Part shown: positions 1 through 7,153 of the stretch, one piece after another
How positions within the stretch are numbered: position 1 is the first letter of the stretch
Layout: every line of letters begins with the position of its first letter
Origin: an uncultured bacterium
Lineage (GTDB): Bacteria; Gemmatimonadota; Gemmatimonadetes; Longimicrobiales; RSA9
Direction of reading: 5' to 3'
DNA: 35,563 bases
NCBI GenBank assembly: GCA_937889645.1
Contig: CALBZE010000035.1
Coordinates: 1 to 35,563 of the forward strand
Notes under the pieces: model-generated
Told to the model about the DNA's origin: nothing
What the model saw: the letters and a program-made list of their open reading frames with translations, nothing else
Database searches by the model: none
Translations under genes and position numbers: made by a program

Positions 1-2
1 CG

Positions 3-1679
3 TCGATCAACGAGGACATCGAGCGGCTGCGCCTGCGGGCGACGTCGTCGCTGATGGAGCGCGACGACGTGATCGTGGTCGCGTCGGTCTCGTGCATCTA
101 CGGTTTGGGCGACCCGCGCGAGTACCGGGAGTTGATGCTGACGCTGCGCACGGGTCAGGAGATCTCGCGGCGGGACATCCTCCAGGCGCTGGTCCGGATC
201 CAGTACAACCGCAACGACTTCGAGTTCACGCGCGGCACGTTCCGCGTGCGCGGCGACGTGATCGAGGTCTTCCCGGCGTACGAGGAGCAGGCCGTCCGCA
301 TCGAGCTGTGGGGCGACGAGATCGAGCGGATCAGCCGCTTCGACCCGCTCACGGGGGAGACGATCGTGCGGCTGCCGCGCACGGCGATCTACCCGGCGAC
401 GCACTTCGTGACGCAGCGTGCGACGATCGAGCGGGCGGTCGAGCGGATCCGGGAAGAGTTGGAGCAGCGTCTGTTCGAGCTTAGGTCCGAGGGGAAGCTC
501 CTCGAGGCGCAGCGGTTGGAGCAGCGAACGAACTTCGACATCGAGATGCTGCTCGAGCTGGGCACGTGTCCGGGGATCGAGAACTACTCCCGGCACCTGA
601 CGGGGCGTGCGGAGGGCGAGCGGCCGGCGTGCCTCTTCGACTACTTCCCCGAGGACTTCCTCGTGATCGTCGACGAGTCGCACCAGTCCCTGCCGCAGCT
701 CCGGGGGATGTACAACGGCGACCGGGCGCGGAAGCTCACGCTCGTCGAGCACGGGTTCCGGCTGCCGAGCGCGCTCGACAACCGGCCGCTCACGTTCGAG
801 GAGTGGGAGGAACTGGTCCCGCGCGCGATCTTCGTCTCCGCGACGCCGGGCGATTACGAGCTCGAGAAGACGGGCGGCGTCGTCGTCGAGCAGTTGATCC
901 GGCCGACGGGGTTGCTCGACCCCGAGGTCGAGGTCCGGCCGGTGAAGGGGCAGGTCGACGACCTGATCGCGGAGATCCGCGAGCGGGAGGCGCGGGGCGA
1001 GCGCGTCCTCGTGACCACGCTGACGAAGCGCATGGCGGAGGACCTGACGGACTACCTGCAGCAGGTCGGGATCCGGGTGCGCTACATGCACTCGGACATC
1101 GACGCGATCGAGCGGGTCGAGATCCTGCGCGACCTGCGGCTCGGCAACTTCGACGTCCTCGTCGGGATCAACCTGTTGCGCGAGGGGCTGGACCTGCCGG
1201 AGGTCTCTCTGGTCGCGATCCTGGACGCGGACAAGGAGGGCTTCCTGCGGGACGAGCGCTCGCTGATCCAGACGATCGGGCGCGCGGCGCGGAACGCGCA
1301 GGGGAAGGCGATCATGTACGCCGACCGGATCACCGGCTCCATGGCGCGCTGCATCGAGGAGACGAACCGTCGTCGCGAGATCCAGAAGCGCTACAACGAG
1401 GAGCACGGGATCATCCCGCAGACGATCATCAAGAGCGTCGAGGAGGTCACGCTGAGCACGCGCGTCGCCGATGCGCGGAGCGAGGCGCCGGGGAAGGTGG
1501 CCGAGCAGAAGCCGAGCTACGCGGCCGAGGTGGACCTCGAGGAGTGGATCAAGATCCTCGAGCATCAGATGCGGGAGGCCGCGGCGGTGCTGGACTTCGA
1601 GCGTGCGGCCATGCTGCGCGACCAGATCTTCGAGGCGAAGGCGAAGCTCGAGGGGAAGGCGAAGGCGCGTCGCGCGTGA
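3..1679 (+). CDS. uvrB: UvrABC excinuclease subunit B, 5'-truncated by window edge
   Basis: UvrB is the damage-verifying helicase-like subunit of nucleotide excision repair; it is loaded by UvrA and recruits UvrC. The frame is open from base 3, before the first ATG at 54, and reads SINEDIERLR just ahead of the conserved VVASVSCIYGLGDP. The gene therefore starts outside the window. By comparison with E. coli UvrB, roughly the first 110 residues, including Walker A, are missing from view. The 558 visible residues hold the DESH Walker B box (about 665-685), the SATPG motif, the LDADKEGFLR stretch, the IGRAARN motif VI, and a C-terminal UVR helical hairpin (about 1540-1650) that contacts UvrC. 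No frameshift is seen. The next gene, tsaE, follows after 76 bases. Confidence 0.97.
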   Translation, partial: SINEDIERLRLRATSSLMERDDVIVVASVSCIYGLGDPREYRELMLTLRTGQEISRRDILQALVRIQYNRNDFEFTRGTFRVRGDVIEVFPAYEEQAVRIELWGDEIERISRFDPLTGETIVRLPRTAIYPATHFVTQRATIERAVERIREELEQRLFELRSEGKLLEAQRLEQRTNFDIEMLLELGTCPGIENYSRHLTGRAEGERPACLFDYFPEDFLVIVDESHQSLPQLRGMYNGDRARKLTLVEHGFRLPSALDNRPLTFEEWEELVPRAIFVSATPGDYELEKTGGVVVEQLIRPTGLLDPEVEVRPVKGQVDDLIAEIREREARGERVLVTTLTKRMAEDLTDYLQQVGIRVRYMHSDIDAIERVEILRDLRLGNFDVLVGINLLREGLDLPEVSLVAILDADKEGFLRDERSLIQTIGRAARNAQGKAIMYADRITGSMARCIEETNRRREIQKRYNEEHGIIPQTIIKSVEEVTLSTRVADARSEAPGKVAEQKPSYAAEVDLEEWIKILEHQMREAAAVLDFERAAMLRDQIFEAKAKLEGKAKARRA

Positions 1680-1755
1680 GGAGGCGCAGGGTGGTGGTGC
1701 GGAGCGCGGATCGGCTGGCCGCGGTGCGAGCGGTGTGGCGTGAAGGAGGGGAGCG

Positions 1756-2241
1756 GTGCATGACACGATCGGGCCGGTGCCGCTGACGGAAGCGGAGCTG
1801 GTGGCGTGGGGGGAGCGGATCGGCGCGAGCGTGGCCGTGCCGGTGGTCTTCGCGCTGCGGGGGGAGCTGGGGGCGGGGAAGTCCGTGCTGGCGCGGGCGA
1901 TCGCGCGCGGCGCGGGCGTCTCGGGACCGATGCCGTCGCCGACGTTCAACCTCGTGTATCGCTATCACGGCGCGCGCGGCGTCGACGTCTGGCATCTGGA
2001 CCTCTACCGCCTCGATGACCCGGACGACGTATGGGAGCTGGGCTGGCGCGAGCTCGGCACGGGCGACGACATCGTGCTGATCGAGTGGCCGGAGCGCGCC
2101 GAGTCGCTCCTGCCGCGGGACCGGTGGGACGTTCACATCGAGATGACGGAAGCGCCGGGCAGCGATCGGGAGGCACGGCTGGTCCGGGCCGTGCGCCGCG
2201 GCGATGCGCCCGCGCTCCCGGCGCCGGACGGCGTCGCATGA
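1756..2241 (+). CDS. tsaE: tRNA t6A biosynthesis ATPase TsaE
   Basis: TsaE is the small ATPase of the TsaBDE complex that makes N6-threonylcarbamoyladenosine at position 37 of ANN-decoding tRNAs. The 161-residue product has a P-loop GELGAGKS at residues 36-43, the family motif PSPTFNLVYRY, then HLDLYRL and IEWPER. The start is a GTG at 1756, chosen because a strong Shine-Dalgarno (AAGGAGGGG, 1743-1751) lies just upstream and the frame fits; the ATG at 1760 is in another frame. TsaB follows after 16 bases, so the two t6A genes are probably co-transcribed. The last 20 or so residues are poorly conserved. Sequence length is normal for the family. Confidence 0.95.
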   Translation: MHDTIGPVPLTEAELVAWGERIGASVAVPVVFALRGELGAGKSVLARAIARGAGVSGPMPSPTFNLVYRYHGARGVDVWHLDLYRLDDPDDVWELGWRELGTGDDIVLIEWPERAESLLPRDRWDVHIEMTEAPGSDREARLVRAVRRGDAPALPAPDGVA

Positions 2242-2257
2242 GGATCTTGGCGCGCGT

Positions 2258-2941
2258 ATGAAGCCGTATCTCGCGATCGACACGTCGACGGCGCTGGGGA
2301 GCGTTGCGGTGGGCCGCGGTCACGAGCTCCTCGCCGAGGTCGTCGTCGGCGTGAGCACGAAGCATTCGGAGTCGCTGCTCCCGGCGATCGATTTCGCGCT
2401 GCGGTCGGCCGGGCTGGAGGCGGCGGGGCTGGGGGCTGTCGTGGTTGCGGGCGGGCCGGGTTCGTTCACTGGGGTGCGCGTGGCGGGCGCCACGGCCAAG
2501 GGGCTCGTCAAGGCGCTGGGCATCCCGCTCTTCGCGTACTCGGGACTGCTCGCGCTCGCGGCAGCGGCGGCGGCCGGGGAGACGCCCATTTGCGCGCTCT
2601 TCGACGCGCGTCGCGGCGAGGTCTACGCGGGGTGCTGGCGCTTCCCGGGGGACGGCGCGGTCGAGCTGGTCATGCCGCCCACGGCGGCGCCGGTCGAGGA
2701 GGTCATCAACGCGCTCGCTGGTGCCCAGCCGCGCTTCGTGGGCGAGGGCGCGCTGCGGTACCGGGAGGCGATCGAGTCGGCCGGCAGCCGGGTCGCGCCG
2801 ACGCACCAGGCGGTGCCCCGCGCGGGCGCGCTACTCTGGCTCGCGGACGTCGCGCCGGGGCTGGGGCTGGTCGCCGACCCGAAGACGTGGGAGCCGGAAT
2901 ACCTCCGCGCGGCCGGCGCGGAGCGCGGGGTGCAGGGGTGA
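2258..2941 (+). CDS. tsaB: tRNA t6A biosynthesis protein TsaB (YeaZ family)
   Basis: TsaB is the ASKHA-fold partner that scaffolds TsaD and TsaE in t6A synthesis. The 227-residue product starts MKPYLAIDTSTALGSVAVG, the usual N-terminal phosphate-loop signature, and carries KHSESLLPAID and GGPGSFTGVRVAGATAKGL, both typical of the family. The frame stays open upstream into tsaE, but the ATG at 2258 gives the standard family N-terminus. The stop TGA (2939-2941) overlaps the GTG start of rimI, so translation of the pair is likely coupled. TsaB next to rimI is a common bacterial arrangement. TsaD is not in the window. Confidence 0.95.
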   Translation: MKPYLAIDTSTALGSVAVGRGHELLAEVVVGVSTKHSESLLPAIDFALRSAGLEAAGLGAVVVAGGPGSFTGVRVAGATAKGLVKALGIPLFAYSGLLALAAAAAAGETPICALFDARRGEVYAGCWRFPGDGAVELVMPPTAAPVEEVINALAGAQPRFVGEGALRYREAIESAGSRVAPTHQAVPRAGALLWLADVAPGLGLVADPKTWEPEYLRAAGAERGVQG

Positions 2942-3399
2942 GCGACGTCGCGATCCGGCCGATGCGGCCCGAGGACCTGCCGCGGATCATGGAGATCGAG
3001 CGGGCGTCGTACTCCGCACCGTGGCCGGAGGCGAGCTTCCGCGGGCTTCTGGGCAGGGCGGATGCATCGGTCCACGTCGCCGAGATCGACGGCCGGATCG
3101 TCGGCTACGCGGCATGCTGGGCGGTCCTCGAGCAGGGCGAGCTCGGCAACATCGCCGTCGCACCCGAGCACCGGGGCCGCGGGATCTCGAAGACGCTAAT
3201 GAACGCCGTGATCGACGACATGCGAGCGCGCGGCGTCCGGGAGCTGTTCCTCGAAGTCCGCGTCACGAACGACGTCGCCCGGAACCTCTACGAGCGCTAC
3301 GGCTTCGAGGAGATCGGCTGCCGCCCCGACTACTACACCGCCCCGGTCGAGGACGCGATCGTCATGCGCAAGCGGCTCGATGCCCGGGGCGACGACTGA
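2938..3399 (+). CDS. rimI: GNAT acetyltransferase, RimI-like
   Basis: This is a GNAT-fold N-acetyltransferase of the RimI family; in E. coli RimI acetylates the N-terminus of ribosomal protein S18. The 153 residues include IRPMRPEDLPRIMEIERASY at the N-terminus, GELGNIAVAPEHRGRGIS as the acetyl-CoA motif A region, and LEVRVTNDVARNLYERYGFEEIG, the classic RimI C-terminal signature. The GTG start at 2938 shares three bases with the tsaB stop. One oddity is that the usual R-x-x-G-x-G/A loop reads R-G-R-G-I-S, with Ser in the last position. The real substrate cannot be told from sequence; RimI is the best call because of the tsaB neighbour and the C-terminal motif. Confidence 0.88.
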   Translation: MSDVAIRPMRPEDLPRIMEIERASYSAPWPEASFRGLLGRADASVHVAEIDGRIVGYAACWAVLEQGELGNIAVAPEHRGRGISKTLMNAVIDDMRARGVRELFLEVRVTNDVARNLYERYGFEEIGCRPDYYTAPVEDAIVMRKRLDARGDD

Positions 3400-3428
3400 C
3401 CCATCCGAAAATCCGAACGGTGACGAAT

Positions 3429-4412
3429 ATGCCGAAATTCCCCGAATACCGCCCCCGGCGGCTGCGTCGGACCGAGGCGCTGCGGCGCATGGTGCGCGAG
3501 ACGACGGTCGCGCCGGGCGACCTGATCCTGCCGCTCTTCGTCGTGCCCGGGCAGGGCGTACGCCGGCCGGTCGGCTCGATGCCGGGCGTCGCGCAGACGT
3601 CGGTCGACGAACTGCTGCGTGACGCGACGGAGGCGTTCGAACTCGGGATCCCGGCGGTGCTCCTCTTCGGGATTCCGGAGACGAAGGACGAGGTCGGCTC
3701 GTCCGCGTACGCGGAGGACGGCGTCGTGCAGCAGGCGGTCCGGGCGCTGAAGGACCGGCTGCCGGAGCTGGTCGTGATCACCGACGTCTGCCTGTGCGAG
3801 TACACCTCCCACGGGCATTGCGGGGTGATCCGGAACGGCGCGGTGGCGAACGACGAGTCGCTGGAGCTGATCGCGCGGCAGGCGCTGAGCCACGCGCGCG
3901 CCGGTGCGGACATCGTGGCTCCGAGCGACATGATGGACGGGCGGGTCGGCGTGATCCGGCGCACCCTCGACGACGAGGGGTACCTCGACGTCGCGATCCT
4001 GAGCTACGCGGCGAAGTACGCGTCGTCGTTCTACGGCCCGTTCCGCGACGCGGCGGAGAGCGCGCCGCAGTTTGGGGACCGGCGGGCCTATCAGATGGAC
4101 CCGGCCAACCGCGACGAGGCGCTGCGCGAGGTTCGGCTCGACATCGAGGAAGGCGCGGACATCCTCATGGTCAAGCCGGCGCTCCCGTACCTCGACGTGC
4201 TGTGGCGGGTCAAGCGGGAGACGGGATACCCGGTCTTCGCCTACCACGTCTCGGGCGAGTACGCGATGGCGCTCGCCGCGGGGGAGAAGGGGTGGCTGGA
4301 CGCCGATGCGGTTCTGAACGAGTCGCTGACCGCGATCAAGCGCGCCGGCGCGGACATGATCATCACGTACTGGGCGCGGGAGTTCGCGCGGCGGTCCCGA
4401 GCCGCCATTTGA
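3429..4412 (+). CDS. hemB: Delta-aminolevulinic acid dehydratase (porphobilinogen synthase)
   Basis: HemB condenses two 5-aminolevulinate molecules into porphobilinogen in haem and other tetrapyrrole synthesis. The 327-residue product is full length. Active-site lysines are visible as K196 in LSYAAKYASSFYGPF and K249 in DILMVKPALPYLD. A zinc site of the cysteine-rich type is present, with C121, C123 and C131 in DVCLCEYTSHGHCG, so this is predicted to be a zinc-dependent enzyme rather than the Asp-rich magnesium type. The ATG at 3429 gives the expected N-terminus; no strong Shine-Dalgarno precedes it. The gene follows rimI by 29 bases and probably ends the first transcription unit, since a promoter for ssb begins one base after its stop. 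HemA is encoded about 2.7 kb downstream. Confidence 0.97.
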   Translation: MPKFPEYRPRRLRRTEALRRMVRETTVAPGDLILPLFVVPGQGVRRPVGSMPGVAQTSVDELLRDATEAFELGIPAVLLFGIPETKDEVGSSAYAEDGVVQQAVRALKDRLPELVVITDVCLCEYTSHGHCGVIRNGAVANDESLELIARQALSHARAGADIVAPSDMMDGRVGVIRRTLDDEGYLDVAILSYAAKYASSFYGPFRDAAESAPQFGDRRAYQMDPANRDEALREVRLDIEEGADILMVKPALPYLDVLWRVKRETGYPVFAYHVSGEYAMALAAGEKGWLDADAVLNESLTAIKRAGADMIITYWAREFARRSRAAI

Positions 4413-4441
4413 TTGACACCCGCGCACTTGCGCCCTATCTT
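4413..4441 (+). promoter_or_regulatory. Predicted promoter of ssb
   Basis: TTGACA (4413-4418), a 17-base spacer, then TATCTT (4436-4441). The -35 box starts directly after the hemB stop codon. The predicted start of transcription near 4448 leaves a leader of about 37 bases before the ssb ATG. The same layout recurs before four other genes in this window, which supports it as the local housekeeping promoter type. Confidence 0.75.
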
Positions 4442-4484
4442 CTCCACCGATCTCCCCGTGAGGGCCACCGCCAGGGCTGCCGGA

Positions 4485-4844
4485 ATGAGCCGGAGTCTCA
4501 ACAAGGCGATGCTGATCGGCAACGTCGGCGCGGACCCCGAGGTTCGGACGACGGCGACCGGCACGCGGGTCGCGAGCTTTTCGCTGGCCACGCACCGGCG
4601 CTGGACGGACAGTCAGGGGCAGGCGCACGAGAAGACCGACTGGCACCGCATCATCGCCTGGGACCGGCTGGCGGACGTCGTCGAGCGCTTCGTGAAGCGG
4701 GGGGACCGGCTGTTCGTCGAAGGGCGGATCGAGTACCGCAGTTGGGAGGATCCCGCCGGCCAGACTCGCTTCGCGACGGAAATCATCGCGCAGGAGGTGA
4801 TCCTGCTCGACGGCCCGAAGGTCGAAGCGAACCTCCCTGTCTGA
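4485..4844 (+). CDS. ssb: Single-stranded DNA-binding protein lacking the acidic C-terminal tail
   Basis: SSB coats single-stranded DNA in replication, recombination and repair. The 119-residue product begins MSRSLNKAMLIGNVGADPEV and covers one complete OB fold, including KTDWHRIIAWDRLADVVERF, GDRLFVEGRIEYRSW and the closing strand ATEIIAQEVILLD. It stops eleven residues later at KVEANLPV. The glycine- or proline-rich linker and the acidic tip (typically DDDIPF) that recruit partner proteins in most bacterial SSBs are missing, and no frame downstream encodes them. The frame stays open upstream, with an in-frame GTG at 4458, but the ATG gives the family start. The predicted promoter at 4413 lies between it and hemB. 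It may be a second, specialised SSB. Confidence 0.93.
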   Translation: MSRSLNKAMLIGNVGADPEVRTTATGTRVASFSLATHRRWTDSQGQAHEKTDWHRIIAWDRLADVVERFVKRGDRLFVEGRIEYRSWEDPAGQTRFATEIIAQEVILLDGPKVEANLPV

Positions 4845-4858
4845 CGGAGCACGCCTCC

Positions 4859-6145
4859 ATGCGAGAGCCGAACCACAAGCCGAAATCGAAGTACCTGGGG
4901 ATCGCCGCGCTCGCGGCGGCGCTCGGGCTGTCCGCCTGCGGCGCGTCGCAGGCGCGCCTGGAAGGGCCGGACCCCGCCGAGCTGGCGCGGCTGGACAGCC
5001 TCGAGGCCGCGCGGCGAGCGGAAGAAGAGCGCCGTCGCCTGGAGGAGGAGCGGCGCCTGGCGGAGGAGGAAGAGCGCCGCCGCGCGGAGGAGGAGGCGCG
5101 CCGTGCCGCCGAGGAAGCGCAGGGGCAGAGGGGCCGCGAGCACGTCGTCCGGCGCGGGGACACGCTCTGGGACCTCGCGAACTTCTACCTGCGCAACCCG
5201 TTCCTCTGGCCGCTGATCTATGATGCCAACCGCGACGTCGTCGAGGATCCGCACTGGATCTATCCGGAAGAGCGGCTGGTGATCCCGGGGCTGCCTCCGC
5301 TCCCCGGCGCCGCGGATGCGCCGGCGGACGCGACCGCCGTGAAGGCGGCCGAGCCGCAGCGCACGAGGTTCTACCGGGCGCGTGGCGCGGATCCGTCCGC
5401 GGCAGACTCGCCGGCGACGATCGAAGGCGAGTACCGTCGGGACCTCGAGGTTCCGCAGGTCAGGCCGGGCGAGTTCTACTCGGCGCCGTGGCTTTCGCGG
5501 TCGAACGAGCTGCGTCGCGTCGCCGAGGTGGTGAGTATCGCGCGCCGGGACGCGCCGGCCGGGCGGCTCCGCGAGACTGCCAACCGGTACGGCATGGTCT
5601 ACCTCAGGTACAGGCGGTCCGAGTCCCCCGCGGTCGGCGACCGGCTGCTCTTCGTGCGCGTCGGCGACGAGGTCAAGGGGTTCGGCCGCGTCATCGAACC
5701 CGTCGGTCAGGCCACGGTCACGGAATTGCACGGGGAGACCGCCGCCGCGGTCGTGACCGAGCAGTACGGGTTGATCGAGGAGGGGACGATCGCGGTGCCG
5801 CTCGAGGAGTTCCCCGGGCTGCTCGAGCAGCCGGCGCAGCCGGTCGAGTCCGGCCCCGAGGGGCGCCTGATCGGGTTCAGCATCGAGCAGCCGGTCGCCT
5901 CGTCTCCGGACCACGTGTTCATCGATCTGGGGCGGGACGACGGGATCGAGGTGGGCGACGAGTTCGTCGTCATCCTGCCGGCGCGCCGTGCGCCGCGGAG
6001 CGACGTCATGCTTCCCGAGGAGCCCGTCGCGCGGCTGCGCGTGGTGAGGGTGGCAGAGCGTAGCGCGACGGCGCAGGTCATCCGCCTGGAACAGGCAATG
6101 CTGGAGCCCGGGCTCCCGGTCCGGCTGGTGGCGAAGCGGCCGTGA
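4859..6145 (+). CDS. LysM-domain lipoprotein with charged helix
   Basis: This is a predicted 428-residue lipoprotein with a peptidoglycan-binding LysM domain. It has a signal peptide with lipobox LSAC (C27), then a strongly charged helix rich in Glu and Arg (about 46-90), likely a coiled coil. LysM follows at about 94-143, with VRRGDTLWDLANFYL, NPFLWPLIYDANRD and the closing IYPEERLVIPG. The remaining 280 residues have no fold I can name, though repeated turns such as VGDRLLFVRVGDEVKGFG and VGDEFVVILP suggest beta-rich modules. Residues 46-66 match residues 42-62 of Pal at all but one position. The gene starts 14 bases after ssb, with CGGAG at 4845-4849 as a possible ribosome site. A role in linking outer membrane and cell wall is inference. 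Confidence 0.88.
   Translation: MREPNHKPKSKYLGIAALAAALGLSACGASQARLEGPDPAELARLDSLEAARRAEEERRRLEEERRLAEEEERRRAEEEARRAAEEAQGQRGREHVVRRGDTLWDLANFYLRNPFLWPLIYDANRDVVEDPHWIYPEERLVIPGLPPLPGAADAPADATAVKAAEPQRTRFYRARGADPSAADSPATIEGEYRRDLEVPQVRPGEFYSAPWLSRSNELRRVAEVVSIARRDAPAGRLRETANRYGMVYLRYRRSESPAVGDRLLFVRVGDEVKGFGRVIEPVGQATVTELHGETAAAVVTEQYGLIEEGTIAVPLEEFPGLLEQPAQPVESGPEGRLIGFSIEQPVASSPDHVFIDLGRDDGIEVGDEFVVILPARRAPRSDVMLPEEPVARLRVVRVAERSATAQVIRLEQAMLEPGLPVRLVAKRP
4994..5056 (+). repeat. Segment encoding the Glu/Arg helix shared with Pal
   Basis: These 21 codons of the LysM lipoprotein encode the same peptide as 12993-13055 in pal except for one Leu/Ile exchange. Many codons differ at third positions, so the match is at protein level and is not a recent DNA duplication. 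In both proteins the segment follows a lipobox by about 20 residues. Confidence 0.8.
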
Positions 6146-6165
6146 GGCTGGCGCGTTCGCCAGCC
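6146..6165 (+). other. Hairpin directly after LysM lipoprotein gene
   Basis: Perfect 8-bp inverted repeat, GGCTGGCG and CGCCAGCC around a CGTT loop, starting at the base after the stop codon. No T-run follows, so it is not a classical intrinsic terminator. It may protect the mRNA 3' end or mark a Rho-independent stop lacking the U-tract. Confidence 0.6.
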
Positions 6166-6186
6166 GAGGTCTCGGGTGGCTCGCAG

Positions 6187-6210
6187 GACGGGCGCCTCGC
6201 GGCGCCCGTC
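6187..6210 (+). other. Second hairpin, just upstream of hemX-like gene
   Basis: Perfect 10-bp inverted repeat, GACGGGCGCC and GGCGCCCGTC around a TCGC loop. It ends five bases before the ATG at 6216 and would cover the ribosome-binding region of the next gene. No T-run follows. Together with the hairpin at 6146-6165 it fills most of this 70-base gap. Confidence 0.65.
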
Positions 6211-6215
6211 GTCGC

Positions 6216-7040
6216 ATGATGGGTATGGTGGCCATTCTCCACGGCCTGGCGTTGACCCTGTACGTCATTGCGGCGGGTGTGCTCGTTCGCACGCTGGCCG
6301 GCGCGCGTCCACGCGTCCCGCAACGCGGGCCGGCGGTGCTCGCCGCGGCCGTTCTGGTCCACGGCGCCGGGCTCGCGGCCTATGCGGCGGAGCACGGCGA
6401 GCTGCCACTGGTCGGTCTCGCGCCATCCCTCTCGGTGTCCGCCCTGCTGATCGCGGCGTTCCTCTTCGCGGTCGCGTTCTTCCGCGAGGCGCGCACGCTC
6501 GGGCTGGTCCTGCTGCCGCTGGTCGCGCTCTTGCTCGCCGTCGGGCTTGCGCTGGGGATCCGGCCGTCCGGCGAAGCGCTCGCGTTCCGCGGCCCGTGGC
6601 TCTACCTCCACGTGCTCCTCGCCTTCACCGGCTACGCCGGGCTCGCCGTCGCGTTCGCGGCGGGGCTGGTCTACCTGCTGCAGTTCCGCGAGCTGAAGGA
6701 GAAGCATTTCGGGCGGGTGTTTCGATTCTTCCCCTCGCTGGACACGCTCGATGTGGTGGGCCGGCGTGCGCTCGCGATCGGGTTCACGGCGTTGACGCTC
6801 GCGCTCGGCCTAGGCTGGGCGTGGACGATCCGGTTTCGGCACTCTTTCGCGATCGGCGATCCGGAGGTGATGTGGGGGATCCTGACGTGGCTGACGTTCA
6901 TGGGGGTGATCGCCGCCCGGGCCGGCGGCCCTGCACGCAGCCGACGCGGCGCGCTGGCTTCGGTGGTCGGGTTCGTGGTGGTCGTGCTGGCGTACGTGGT
7001 GCTGCGGCTGACGGCGGCGAAGGGGATGGCGTTCCTGTGA
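6216..7040 (+). CDS. HemX/CcsA-like cytochrome c assembly membrane protein
   Basis: This is a predicted integral membrane protein of the cytochrome c assembly (CcsA/HemX) family. The 274 residues form about eight hydrophobic segments, with a region LYLHVLLAFTGYAGLAVAFAAGLVYLL near residues 128-155 and a late GILTWLTFMGVIAAR segment, as in HemX proteins. The full WGxWWxWD haem-handling motif of CcsA is not present; the matching stretch reads LGWAWTIRF. HemX fits best because it sits immediately before hemA, as in Bacillus, where HemX lowers the HemA level. Two starts, ATG at 6216 and 6219, are adjacent; no good Shine-Dalgarno is visible because a hairpin occupies the upstream bases. Whether it assembles cytochrome c or tunes HemA is undecided. 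Confidence 0.83.
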   Translation: MMGMVAILHGLALTLYVIAAGVLVRTLAGARPRVPQRGPAVLAAAVLVHGAGLAAYAAEHGELPLVGLAPSLSVSALLIAAFLFAVAFFREARTLGLVLLPLVALLLAVGLALGIRPSGEALAFRGPWLYLHVLLAFTGYAGLAVAFAAGLVYLLQFRELKEKHFGRVFRFFPSLDTLDVVGRRALAIGFTALTLALGLGWAWTIRFRHSFAIGDPEVMWGILTWLTFMGVIAARAGGPARSRRGALASVVGFVVVVLAYVVLRLTAAKGMAFL

Positions 7041-7153
7041 GACGTCGGGTGTCGTGCGGACGCAGCGGGGCGGAACTCGGGGCTGCCGTGGCAAGGTATC
7101 AATGCCTCCGAACGGGGCGGGCGCCGGTCGGCGCGGGTGAGGAACGATAGCCG

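Noticed and set aside
3..1679. uvrB as a truncated pseudogene
   Set aside because: The frame is intact from the first complete codon and reads conserved UvrB sequence before any start codon, so the truncation is the window edge.
1680..1755. tRNA gene in the uvrB-tsaE gap
   Set aside because: The length is about right, but there is no TTCGA-type T loop, no acceptor stem pairing and no CCA-like end.
1760..1786. ATG at 1760 as the tsaE start
   Set aside because: It is in a different frame and stops within nine codons; the GTG at 1756 has the ribosome site and the TsaE frame.
5000..5130. CRISPR-like or satellite repeat in the purine-rich GAGGAGGA stretch
   Set aside because: The repeat is codon-phased Glu/Arg coding sequence for a helix, with no spacers.
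1549..6292. Long open frames on the - strand opposite uvrB, tsaE, hemB and the LysM gene (for example 4613-6292)
   Set aside because: They lie wholly antisense to genes with clear families, have Arg/Pro-rich translations with no recognisable motif, and are expected by chance at this GC content.
7041..7153. Promoter or small RNA before hemA
   Set aside because: A TATCAA near 7097 has no matching -35 box at 16-18 bases, and no stable fold or coding frame stands out.
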